DNA from: Oscillospiraceae bacterium
GTDB lineage: Bacteria; Bacillota; Clostridia; Oscillospirales; Oscillospiraceae
Assembly: GCA_902795345.1 (NCBI GenBank)
Contig: CADBKO010000025.1
Coordinates: 1 to 39,121, forward strand
Direction of reading: 5' to 3'
Length of the DNA: 39,121 bases
Shown piece after piece: positions 1-6,862 of this stretch (positions are counted from its first letter, which is position 1; each line of letters begins with the position of its first letter). The notes beneath the pieces are model-generated. The model was given only the letters and a program-made list of their open reading frames with translations, did not search any database and was not told the origin of the DNA. The position numbers and the translations under genes are program-made.

Positions 1-110
1 GTTGTGTAAATTGACAAGCTGTCAGTTGCAAAGTTACACTTTTTTTGTTAATAATCGCAACAAGGGAAGAAAATTTTAGCTGCCGGGTGCGTATTTATAG
101 GATAATTTTG

Positions 111-118
111 TAACTTTG
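111..118 (+). promoter_or_regulatory. Bacteroidota-type -7 promoter box
   Basis: TAACTTTG fits the Bacteroidota primary-sigma -7 consensus (TAnnTTTG) and lies 8 nt before the ATG at 127. That would give a nearly leaderless transcript. No convincing -33 element was found. The preceding bases 1-110 are AT-rich and hold no gene; they include the phrase GCAAAGTTAC, similar to motifs common in Prevotella/Bacteroides intergenic DNA. Confidence 0.4.
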
Positions 119-126
119 TGATGAAT

Positions 127-873
127 ATGAAGATAGTAGTCTTTGAGTCAGACATACCCAGCTATCATTCCGTTCGCAAGATTGTAGAGTCATACGACAC
201 GGAGTGTGAGGTAATAGGTCCCTTCACCACCATGGAGCAGGGACGTGACTACCTTATGCAGCATAAGGACATAGACATCATCATAACAGAGGCGGTGCTC
301 TCTGACGATACTGTCTTCAGTGCCCTTGACCATGCTCCGCATCAGGTGCCCGTCATCTTCATTACCTCATACGAGGAATATGCGCTCAAGGCTTTTAACT
401 ATCTCAGCCTGTCATATCTGCTGAAGCCAGTGGAGGAAGACTCTCTCACCAAGGCTCTTGCCATGGCGGTAAGACTGAGGAAGGCTGTCTCGCTGCTTAC
501 GCCCCGGGGTGGATGGAACAAACCCAAGACACACCTTGCGCGCTTTGTTGTCAAGACACTTCACGGAGAGAGGATAATACACCTCTCCACTGTGCGCTAT
601 ATAGTGTCGGAGCAGAAGAACTCATACCTCAAGCTGCTTGATGGCAACTCTTACCGTGTGGATGATACGCTCGACAACATTGCCGCCATGTTGCCCCAGG
701 GCCGTTTCATGCGAGTAAACAGGAAGTTCATACTGCCCATAGAGCAGATTAGCGGAACTGAAAACATAGAGTACGGAAAGATGCTCATACACCTAAAGGG
801 CGATAATGTGCCGAAGATTGTCGTCAGTCGCACACGCAAAGTTGAAGTGTGCAAATGGATAAAAGGCAGATAG
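127..873 (+). CDS. LytTR-family response regulator (atypical receiver)
   Basis: A cytoplasmic transcription regulator of the LytR/AlgR type. Counting from the GTG at 118, residues 4-115 form a receiver domain. It has an acidic pocket (E10, D12), a switch threonine/serine (T83-S84) and the conserved LLKP lysine (K103). Residues 140-248 form a LytTR DNA-binding domain (VRYIVSEQKNSYLKL, then FMRVNRKFILP). The usual phospho-acceptor Asp is replaced by Glu (E58, in IIITEAVLSDD), so the domain may not be phosphorylated or may mimic the active state. GTG 118, ATG 121 and ATG 127 are all in frame; 127 is preferred because of the promoter box at 111-118 and the MKIVVFE start. No sensor kinase lies in the window. 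The gene belongs to the Bacteroidales-like segment and has no Shine-Dalgarno site, as usual in that phylum. Confidence 0.85.
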   Translation: MKIVVFESDIPSYHSVRKIVESYDTECEVIGPFTTMEQGRDYLMQHKDIDIIITEAVLSDDTVFSALDHAPHQVPVIFITSYEEYALKAFNYLSLSYLLKPVEEDSLTKALAMAVRLRKAVSLLTPRGGWNKPKTHLARFVVKTLHGERIIHLSTVRYIVSEQKNSYLKLLDGNSYRVDDTLDNIAAMLPQGRFMRVNRKFILPIEQISGTENIEYGKMLIHLKGDNVPKIVVSRTRKVEVCKWIKGR

Positions 874-944
874 CATTTCATCTCTATAAAATAGCGTTTC
901 GGTATTTTTTCCACTCTTTATTACCCATTCTTTACTTTATTTCC

Positions 945-952
945 TAATTTTG
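945..952 (+). promoter_or_regulatory. Possible Bacteroidota -7 box before thioesterase
   Basis: TAATTTTG matches TAnnTTTG and lies in AT-rich DNA between the response regulator stop (873) and the thioesterase. It would drive the thioesterase and synthetase pair. No clear -33 element was found. Confidence 0.3.
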
Positions 953-996
953 CACTTGCAAGAGAAAAAAGTGCACACTGTGACTGTGTGTGCAAA

Positions 997-1452
997 ATGC
1001 AAATTAAGATGATGCAAACCACGGAAATAGACAAGCAAGTTTTTCGTCACAGGATGCCCGCACAGCTGAGGTTTTCTGACGTTGACCGTTTCGGCCATGT
1101 CAACAACTCGGTGTATTTTTCCTTGTTTGACATGTGTAAGACGCATTACTTCAACGATGTGGTAGGCACTGACATCTTCGACCGCATGGCGCCGGTGGTG
1201 GTGCACATAGAGGCAAACTTCATATCGCCGGTCTTTTTCCCAGACGAGATAGTGATAGATACTGCCGTGACACACCTTGGCAACAAGAGCTTCACACTGT
1301 TGCAGCGAGCGCTTAACGAGCGTACCGGCGAGGTGAAGTGCTATTCAGAGACCGTCATGGTGATGATTGACACCGTGCGTAACGAGTCTGTAGAGATAAG
1401 TAATGACTTCAGACACAGGATAAAGGAGTACGAGGGGGAGAGCGTATGTTAG
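997..1452 (+). CDS. Acyl-CoA thioesterase, 4HBT/YbgC-like hotdog fold
   Basis: A small cytoplasmic hotdog-fold protein that probably hydrolyses an acyl-CoA thioester. The family signature is near the N-terminus: QLRFSDVDRFGHVNNSVYF, with the Asp and His-Val-Asn-Asn residues typical of 4-hydroxybenzoyl-CoA thioesterase relatives. Length (about 150 aa) is normal. Its stop overlaps the ATG of the AMP-binding synthetase by 7 bp (ATGTTAG), so the two are translationally coupled; a thioesterase next to an acyl-CoA synthetase is a sensible acyl-recycling pair. The start is uncertain: GTG 988, ATG 997, ATG 1009 and ATG 1012 are all in frame and there is no ribosome site to decide. The substrate cannot be told from sequence. 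Confidence 0.75.
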   Translation: MQIKMMQTTEIDKQVFRHRMPAQLRFSDVDRFGHVNNSVYFSLFDMCKTHYFNDVVGTDIFDRMAPVVVHIEANFISPVFFPDEIVIDTAVTHLGNKSFTLLQRALNERTGEVKCYSETVMVMIDTVRNESVEISNDFRHRIKEYEGESVC

Positions 1453-2024
1453 AGAAGTATCTGTGTCAGCAGGACTTCACTTCATACAGTGATTTCCTGG
1501 AGCATTTCAGGGTAAATGTGCCTGAAGACTTCAACTTCGGCTATGACGTCATAGACGCATGGGCGGAGCTAATGCCAGAGAAAGAGGCCTTGTTGTGGAC
1601 TAACGATCAGGGCGAGGTAAAGCACATAACATACGGTGCGTTCAAGAACATCACAGACCAGTGTGCCGCCTTCTTCCAAGGCATAGGCATTGAGAAGGGC
1701 GACCGTGTGATGCTGATACTGAAGAGAAGGGTGGAATGGTGGTATGCCATGGTAGCCCTGCACAAGATAGGAGCGGTGGCGATACCTGCCACCCACATGC
1801 TTACGGAGAAAGACATCATGTACCGCTGCCACATGGCTGGCATCAGCGGTATAATATCATGTGGTGACCCCGAGGTGCTGCAGCACGTGCAGAAGGCAAG
1901 ACGCTTCTCACCTATGCTGCGCCACTGCATATCTATAGGTCCGGCTGTGCCAAACGGTTTCTACGACTTCTGGCGCGGACTGCAGGAGGCGGCTGGAAAG
2001 CGAAGGAAAGAAGAAAGACGCTGA
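1446..2024 (+). pseudogene. AMP-binding acyl-CoA synthetase, N-terminal fragment cut at ~1,993
   Basis: The first ~182 residues match the N-terminal part of AMP-dependent acyl-CoA synthetases (YDVIDAWAELMPEKEALLW, then KGDRVMLILKRRVEWWYAMVALHKIGAVAIP and ATHMLTEKDI). Family members are about 550 aa. Here similarity stops after FWRGLQEAA, near base 1,993, and an unrelated basic tail (GKRRKEERR) leads to a stop. The P-loop-like YTSGTTG motif, the adenylation core and the C-terminal lid are all missing, so this piece cannot be active. The break coincides with the change from Bacteroidales-like to Firmicute-like DNA, so I read it as a sequence join rather than natural decay. Confidence 0.8.
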
Positions 2025-2200
2025 GCCTGCTAAGTAAAAGCAGGAGTCAGCGTAGAAGACCAGGGAAAGGGAGCAGAGCGATCCGCGGAGAATCTTCACC
2101 GGGTCATCTTGAGAACCGGGACCTCAGTTTGTTTTGTTACTATGAAAGCGCGTCAGGCTGTCAGAATTAGGAAGGACGGGATCGACGATCCCGTCCTGGC
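1994..2200. other. Junction segment between Bacteroidales-like and Firmicute-like DNA
   Basis: About 200 bp that continues neither flanking gene. On the left the synthetase reading stops making sense at about 1,993. On the right the radical SAM protein (minus strand) stops making sense at about 2,200. The segment holds a hairpin (2,018-2,053) and, next to the radical SAM break, a foldback GACGGGATC / GATCCCGTC spaced by 3 nt. No open reading frame in it looks like a known protein. It may be assembly filler, a chimeric-read product or the remnant of an element. Confidence 0.6.
2018..2053. other. Orphan two-tier hairpin in the junction segment
   Basis: ACGCTGA (2018-2024) pairs perfectly with TCAGCGT (2047-2053). 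Inside it CCTGCT (2026-2031) pairs with AGCAGG (2039-2044) around a 7-nt AT-rich loop. There is no T-tract, so it does not look like an intrinsic terminator. Its origin is unknown. Confidence 0.55.
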
Positions 2201-2398
2201 GTCGGGATCGCACTGGGCTATTTCCTGCAAGTCTTCCTCGATCCACTGGATGGGAGACATGCGGAAGGGCACGTCCTTGTACATGGTGCAGAACTTGCAC
2301 TTATTGTGGGTGCAGCCCTGGGTGATCTCCAGCAGCGGCCAGGTGGGCCAGTAGGGGTTTCGATAAACAGTTCCCGTAAAATGCAATCTATCGATCAT
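2153..2398 (-). pseudogene. Radical SAM protein, N-terminal fragment
   Basis: The first ~65 residues are those of a radical SAM enzyme: MIDRLHFTGTVYRNPYWPTW followed by the cluster motif ITQGCTHNKCKFC, whose three cysteines would bind the [4Fe-4S] cluster that cleaves S-adenosylmethionine. After DPDAR (about base 2,200) the sequence turns into an unrelated tail (TGSSIPSF...), where relatives carry several hundred more residues. The SAM-binding barrel is therefore absent. The truncation faces the junction segment and is the mirror image of the truncated synthetase on the other side. No clear ribosome site precedes the ATG at 2398. The specific reaction cannot be assigned. Confidence 0.75.
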
Positions 2399-2470
2399 CC
2401 GGGCCAGGACAACTGTATAACGGAAACGGAGAAGGCAATCGCGCAGACCGCCTCCTCCGTTTTTCCATAC

Positions 2471-2731
2471 TTATTTCTTCTTAAGGAAATCGAGCACTTC
2501 CTCAACCGTTTTTTCGCTGTCAGAAAAGGCTTTCATCAGTTTTTCTTTATCTTCAGCAGCCTTCTTTTCCGCCTCGGCCTTCAGCGCAGCTTCCTTCGCT
2601 TTTACGAGCTTTTTCAGCTCCGCTTTTTTGGCTTTGACCTTAGCCGTCAGATCAGCGATCTCCGCTTCGACTGCCGCAACTTTTTCCTCGATGTTTTCCG
2701 GAATCTCAATGCGCTTTTTTCCCCTGGGCAT
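2471..2731 (-). CDS. Small charged coiled-coil protein (MPRGKKR type)
   Basis: An 86-aa protein that is almost entirely a Lys/Glu/Ala-rich helix (residues 10-70), with a short C-terminal motif SEKTVEEVLDFLKKK. It starts MPRGKKRIEIPENIEEKVA. Small proteins of this form, opening MPRGKK, occur widely in Clostridia and often sit near plasmid or conjugative genes; no function is established that I know of. ATG 2731 is chosen because AGGAGG lies 9 nt upstream; an in-frame TTG at 2737 is too close to it. No transmembrane segment or signal peptide is present. Confidence 0.65.
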   Translation of the reverse strand: MPRGKKRIEIPENIEEKVAAVEAEIADLTAKVKAKKAELKKLVKAKEAALKAEAEKKAAEDKEKLMKAFSDSEKTVEEVLDFLKKK

Positions 2732-2877
2732 TGTCAAATACCTCCTCTTGTAGTGGTATCTGAATTATACTCTTTGGCGGGGCAGTGTTCAATATCCTTC
2801 TCGTCGATAAAACATAGAAAATGCCTGCTTTTTAAAGCAGTTGACTTAAGGCAACACCCGTTATAAACTCCGAGTTA

Positions 2878-3318
2878 TCAATATCCCGACAAATTGGAAT
2901 TTATAAAACACTCAGCTTCTGTAAGTTCTCGTTTTAACTCATTGTATTGAAGACTTTCAAGTGCATCCCGGTAGTCCATAAGAACGATCTCTGAAACTTC
3001 GGATCCCTGTGCCTTGAGTTCCTGATCATGGTATTCCGCCAAAAAATACACATTAGTCTTCTTATCGTTCGGTCGGCCTTCCCGTGCCAGGAAATGTTCA
3101 TCCACCTGCCTGAAACCGTCAAGTAGCTCAACATCCAGTCCGGTTTCTTCTTTAACTTCTCTTATTGCGGTATCCTGTTCAGTCTCTCCTGCCTCCATAT
3201 GTCCCTTTGGAAAACCACAATAACCCTGATAAATCCCCGTTTCCCGGATTATCACATATTTCCTGATACCATTTTCATGTGTGAATACAATAGCTCCACA
3301 TGATTTTTCATCTGCCAT
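2878..3318 (-). CDS. NUDIX hydrolase, Ap4A-hydrolase-like
   Basis: A 146-aa cytoplasmic NUDIX pyrophosphohydrolase. The Nudix box is complete: GHMEAGETEQDTAIREVKEE followed by TGL, fitting Gx5Ex7REUxEExGU, whose glutamates bind the catalytic metal. The opening MADEKSCGAIVF and the phrase CGFPKGHMEAGE resemble the diadenosine-tetraphosphatase branch, which removes alarmone-like dinucleotides; the true substrate is an inference. The length is normal for the family. It is followed on the same strand by no close gene and preceded 128 bp away by a second NUDIX gene. Local GC is lower than in the rpoD operon downstream. Confidence 0.85.
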   Translation of the reverse strand: MADEKSCGAIVFTHENGIRKYVIIRETGIYQGYCGFPKGHMEAGETEQDTAIREVKEETGLDVELLDGFRQVDEHFLAREGRPNDKKTNVYFLAEYHDQELKAQGSEVSEIVLMDYRDALESLQYNELKRELTEAECFINSNLSGY

Positions 3319-3446
3319 AGTATTATTCCAATCCCCTCATAAACTTCGATTTGTCAGTCTGTTGCTGATGCCGGCATTTCTACATATCTGTTTAGAGCCT
3401 TATCATAGATGCACCAGCGGCTTTTTACAGTGGAAAAGCCGTCGTA

Positions 3447-3908
3447 TTACGCATACAACTCATTCCTGACCTTATTTGTCTGATAAGGCGTCAGGTGAAA
3501 TCCGGACCCCTTCCGTGCGCACTCGACCAGCGCTTTTGTAAGGCCGGGAACAGCGTCGTCGCGCAGTGCATCATCAACATCCATCCAGACAACCTCGCTG
3601 TTTTCATCGCCGTCCGATCTCTCCACTCCCTCAATGTATTCGGCGGCAAAGACAACGTACCAGTCCTTTTCGTTGAACCGGATTCCAAGCAGTCTGCCTG
3701 CTCTGACTTTTACTCCGGTCTCCTCCAGATATTCCCGTACCAAGGTCTCTTCCGGCAGTTCTCCGAATTTCACATATCCGCCGGGGATGATCAGCTTTCC
3801 TTTTCCGCTCCCGTAAGTATGTCTTGCAAGCAATACCTTGCCGTCCTTCAAGCAAACCCCTGCCACCGACTGGCTCCAATTCGTGCTGTTCATCTCTTCC
3901 ATTTCCAT
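3447..3908 (-). CDS. NUDIX hydrolase (MutT-like)
   Basis: A second, divergent NUDIX protein of 153 aa. Its Nudix box is GGYVKFGELPEETLVREYLE followed by ETGV, with all expected acidic residues. The N-terminal strand AGVCLKDGKVLLARHTYGSG and the phrase KLIIPGGYVKFGE are typical of ADP-ribose or NADH-pyrophosphatase-like and generic MutT-like members. The substrate is not predictable. GGAGG lies 8 nt before the ATG at 3908. It shares orientation with the GrpB-family gene 41 bp upstream, so a small operon GrpB-NUDIX(-NUDIX) is likely. The two NUDIX genes are too different in sequence to be a recent duplication. Confidence 0.85.
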   Translation of the reverse strand: MEMEEMNSTNWSQSVAGVCLKDGKVLLARHTYGSGKGKLIIPGGYVKFGELPEETLVREYLEETGVKVRAGRLLGIRFNEKDWYVVFAAEYIEGVERSDGDENSEVVWMDVDDALRDDAVPGLTKALVECARKGSGFHLTPYQTNKVRNELYA

Positions 3909-3949
3909 CTTTCCTGCCTCCTTAATCTATCTCGACAAACGGGGAGCAA

Positions 3950-4462
3950 TCAAACGCTCAGCTCTCTGTATATCTTTTCAATAAAGGGAGATTTGTGCCG
4001 GATATATTGCTCAATATCGTTTGGATAGAGCGCTGCGCCCTCCTCTTTGATCCGGCTGTATGCGCGCACCGCTTCCGGATCGGAGCGCAGATAGTCGCGG
4101 AAGGCAACGTGCCTTTTTAATTCCGGGGAATCCTGCGGGCAGACATACAGATGGTGTTTCTGCAAATGTTCCTTGCCGTCATACCGGAACGCTTCCCGCA
4201 TGGCAATGCCAAGATCGCCTTCATGGTGATAGCCGATTTCTTCCAGCGCAGCCGCCACGGCATCGAACACAGAATAATCCTGGATGACGACATCGATATC
4301 GATGATCGGTTTTGCGGACAGCCCCCGCACAGAAGTGCTGCCGACGTGCTCGATCCCGATGGCCAGCGGACCAAGGGCCTTATGGATCTCGTCTTTTATA
4401 CTCACAAAAGCCTGTTCCCATTGCGCATCATAAGGCAGAACGATAACGCTTTTCGCACCCAT
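3950..4462 (-). CDS. GrpB family protein (UPF0157, nucleotidyltransferase fold)
   Basis: About 170 aa. The signature is IGIEHVGSTSVRGLSAKPII followed by DIDVVI, which is the nucleotidyltransferase-like active-site region of the GrpB/UPF0157 family; also typical is the opening VIVLPYDAQWEQAF. Some relatives are fused to dephospho-CoA kinase, but the biochemical role of stand-alone members is unsettled. ATG 4462 is preferred because AAGGGG lies 8 nt upstream; in-frame TTG 4480 and ATG 4468 are possible. It heads the short minus-strand cluster with two NUDIX genes, suggesting nucleotide metabolism or housecleaning, but this is only context. Confidence 0.8.
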   Translation of the reverse strand: MGAKSVIVLPYDAQWEQAFVSIKDEIHKALGPLAIGIEHVGSTSVRGLSAKPIIDIDVVIQDYSVFDAVAAALEEIGYHHEGDLGIAMREAFRYDGKEHLQKHHLYVCPQDSPELKRHVAFRDYLRSDPEAVRAYSRIKEEGAALYPNDIEQYIRHKSPFIEKIYRELSV

Positions 4463-4798
4463 TTTCATTCGCCCCTTCAAATCCGAATCTAAACACTCAA
4501 TTCAGCGGTATATATTTCCTCTACGGGAAAAGATATTTTTACCAATCCAATAGAAACAAACTTACCGCTCATTTTCCTGAACTCGTGTAAAATCAGGCTG
4601 CTTGCTTTGTAAAAAACTCCTTCTTCCGGCACAGCCGATCCATGTCGAAAGAGCATGGCCCGCTATGGCGCTCCGGCTTTCGTCAAAGTCCCATAGCGGG
4701 CTGTCGATCATTCCAGGGAGCGTTTCCTTGCGAGGCGCCCCCGGATCCTTGTTCCGTTTCCCTTACCATTCTCTGTCGGCGATGGTCTCCGTTTCCTC
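4463..4798. other. Intergenic region with inverted repeats, no gene seen
   Basis: No convincing coding region on either strand. The left half (4,480-4,620) is AT-rich and may hold the promoter of the GrpB cluster. The right half holds a perfect 11-bp inverted repeat, GCCCGCTATGG (4658-4668) / CCATAGCGGGC (4691-4701), plus a smaller one, CCATG (4640-4644) / CATGG (4654-4658). Neither is followed by a T-tract, so a terminator for the rpoD operon is possible but unproved. The region also marks the step from lower-GC to high-GC DNA. Confidence 0.5.
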
Positions 4799-5497
4799 TT
4801 ATCCCCGGATGAACCTCCGGATCGTCCCCTTTTTCGCTTCGGGGTTCAGCTCCAGGATGCGGCGGGTGATGCGCGCTTCCGCTTCTGCCGGGTCGAGCTC
4901 CCCGGCGGCGCGGATGAAATCCTCCCCCCAGAACTGCTCCACGGTGCAGAATTCTGTGCAGTGCCAGCCATACTCCTCCCCGTACTTGTTCCGGCGGCGC
5001 CTTTGGCCGCAGATGGTGAGGAACATGCGCATCTGGAGTTCCGTCAACGCCTGCTCGAAGGCACTGTTCTCTTCCCGTCCAAAGGCGGCCATGCTTTTCA
5101 GCTCCGGCATCAGGACACGGGGCAGGCTCCGGGCCGCCTCATAGACGCGCCTGGCGTTATAGCTGAGGGTCCCCTCGGCATACATATCCTCGAAATCCAT
5201 GCTCCCCCGCCTCACGGCCAGGAAATCCGGGTACCATTCCTTCGTGATATAACCCCCGATGCGGAAAAAGAGCTTGGCGTAGGCGACGCCCCGCCCCTCC
5301 TCCAGGAGGCGCATACGCCACTCCCAGGGGTCCGTCTCCGGGTCCTCGGTGTGCCAGCGGATGGGGCTGTCGGTTATGTAGGGCTGCTCCTCCCAGCTGA
5401 AGGGGACCACGCTCCAGATGCCCTTGGCGCTGCCGCCGGCCAGGGAGAACCCGGCCTTTTCCAGTTCCCGGAGGAAATCCTCGTAACAGCGGATCAT
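4799..5497 (-). CDS. AlkZ-related protein
   Basis: A 232-aa protein resembling the short clostridial 'AlkZ-related' family, which is distantly related to the HTH_42 winged-helix DNA glycosylases (AlkZ/YcaQ). Recognisable features are the opening MIRCYEDFLRELEKAGF, the block IRWHTEDPETDPWEWRMRLL near residues 45-65, and ILELNPEAKKGTIRRFI at the end. The QxQ/QxD catalytic motif of genuine AlkZ is not obvious, so glycosylase activity should not be assumed. The ATG at 5497 comes one base after the rpoD stop, so translation is probably coupled and the gene is the last member of the dgt-dnaG-rpoD operon. Confidence 0.6.
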   Translation of the reverse strand: MIRCYEDFLRELEKAGFSLAGGSAKGIWSVVPFSWEEQPYITDSPIRWHTEDPETDPWEWRMRLLEEGRGVAYAKLFFRIGGYITKEWYPDFLAVRRGSMDFEDMYAEGTLSYNARRVYEAARSLPRVLMPELKSMAAFGREENSAFEQALTELQMRMFLTICGQRRRRNKYGEEYGWHCTEFCTVEQFWGEDFIRAAGELDPAEAEARITRRILELNPEAKKGTIRRFIRG

Positions 5498-5498
5498 C

Positions 5499-6806
5499 TC
5501 AGTTCAGGAAGTCCTTCAGTTTCTTACTGCGGCTGGGATGGCGCAGCTTCCGCAGGGCCTTGGCCTCGATCTGGCGGATGCGCTCCCGGGTCACGTTGAA
5601 CTCCTTGCCCACTTCCTCCAGGGTCCTGGTCCGCCCGTCGGCGATGCCGAAGCGGAGCATGAGCACCCGCTTCTCCCTCTCGGTGAGGGTGTCCAGCACG
5701 CTCATAAGCTGCTCCCGCAGGAAGGTGAAGCTGGCGGCCTCGGCGGGCTCAGAGGCATATTCATCGGGGATGAAGTCCCCCAGGTGGCTGTCCTCCTCCT
5801 CACCGATGGGGGTCTCCAGGCTGACGGGCTCCTGGGCGATCTTCAGGATGTCCCGCACCTTGTCGGCGGGCATGCCCATTTCCTCGGCCACCTCCTCGGG
5901 GGTGGGGTCGTGGCCCAGCTCCTGAAGGAGCTGGCGGGAGACGCGGATGACCTTGTTGATGGTCTCCACCATATGCACGGGGATGCGGATGGTCCGGGCC
6001 TGGTCGGCAATGGAGCGGGTGATGGCCTGGCGGATCCACCAGGTCGCGTAGGTGGAGAACTTATAGCCCTTGGTGTGGTCGAATTTCTCCACGGCCTTGA
6101 TGAGGCCCAGGTTGCCCTCCTGGATCAGGTCCAGGAACAGCATGCCCCGGCCCACATAACGCTTGGCGATGCTCACCACCAGGCGCAGGTTGGCTTCCGC
6201 CATGCGCTTTCCGGCTTCCTTGTCCCCTTCCGCCATGCGCCGGGCAAGCTCCACCTCCTCCTCGGGGGTCAGCAGGTTCACCTTGCCGATCTCCTTGAGG
6301 TACATGCGCACCGGGTCGTCGATGCTGAAGGTCTCGGCCAGGGCGTCGGTGGAATTGAGCTCGTCCTCGGTGATCTCCTCGATGTCGTCCAGGTCGGCAA
6401 AGTCCGCCTCGTCCGGCAGCTCGTCCGCGCCGGGCACCTCGGCGGCCACGGAGCTGAATTCCTCCTCCACCATCTCGATGCCCAGGTTGTCGATGGTCTC
6501 GAAGACCTTATCCGCCTGTTCCCCGTCGAAATGCAGCTCGTCCATCAGGTCCATGACCTCCTTGATGGTAAGGCTGCCGTTTTTCTTGCCCTTTTCAAAA
6601 AGCTCCTTGATCCGCTGCTCCGGGCTCTTGTGCTCCCCATCGCCCTCGGCGCAGGCGGCCTTATCCTCCTTGGTGGCTTCCTTTTCCTTGTCCTTTTTGC
6701 ACTTTTTCGGCTTCTCTTCCTTCTGCTCCGCTTCCTGCAGCAGGGCGTCCGCCGCTTCTTCCAGGGCCTTGGCGTCCATTTCCGCTTCTTTCTTCAGTTC
6801 CGACAT
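5499..6806 (-). CDS. rpoD: Primary RNA polymerase sigma factor (sigma-70/SigA)
   Basis: A 435-aa housekeeping sigma factor. Region 1.1 is at about residues 60-110 after a Lys/Glu-rich head; region 1.2 contains [20 protein letters not shown]; region 2 contains [18 protein letters not shown] and the -10-melting helix [15 protein letters not shown]; region 3 follows; region 4 ends with [20 protein letters not shown], the -35-binding helix-turn-helix. The length and the lack of a large non-conserved insert are typical of Gram-positive SigA. GGGAGG lies upstream of the ATG. It follows dnaG by 56 bp and dgt in the same operon, the clostridial version of the macromolecular synthesis operon. The acidic/basic N-terminal extension is longer than in B. 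subtilis SigA. Confidence 0.98.
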   Translation of the reverse strand: MSELKKEAEMDAKALEEAADALLQEAEQKEEKPKKCKKDKEKEATKEDKAACAEGDGEHKSPEQRIKELFEKGKKNGSLTIKEVMDLMDELHFDGEQADKVFETIDNLGIEMVEEEFSSVAAEVPGADELPDEADFADLDDIEEITEDELNSTDALAETFSIDDPVRMYLKEIGKVNLLTPEEEVELARRMAEGDKEAGKRMAEANLRLVVSIAKRYVGRGMLFLDLIQEGNLGLIKAVEKFDHTKGYKFSTYATWWIRQAITRSIADQARTIRIPVHMVETINKVIRVSRQLLQELGHDPTPEEVAEEMGMPADKVRDILKIAQEPVSLETPIGEEEDSHLGDFIPDEYASEPAEAASFTFLREQLMSVLDTLTEREKRVLMLRFGIADGRTRTLEEVGKEFNVTRERIRQIEAKALRKLRHPSRSKKLKDFLN

Positions 6807-6862
6807 CTTTCTTGTTTCCTCCCTTTGGTTCCGACCGGTGACCGGTGGAGCTTATCTTTCTC

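Noticed and set aside
1994..2200. Considered as part of a group II intron, retron or integron attC
   Set aside because: One good hairpin is present, but no reverse transcriptase, domain V-like element or attC consensus could be identified.
2306..2866. A 186-codon plus-strand frame
   Set aside because: Its Phe/Leu-rich product is the reverse of the Lys/Glu-rich coiled-coil gene on the minus strand.
4602..5144. A 180-codon plus-strand frame over the intergenic region and AlkZ-related gene
   Set aside because: Most of it is antisense to the AlkZ-related protein, and the Ser/Arg-rich product resembles nothing.
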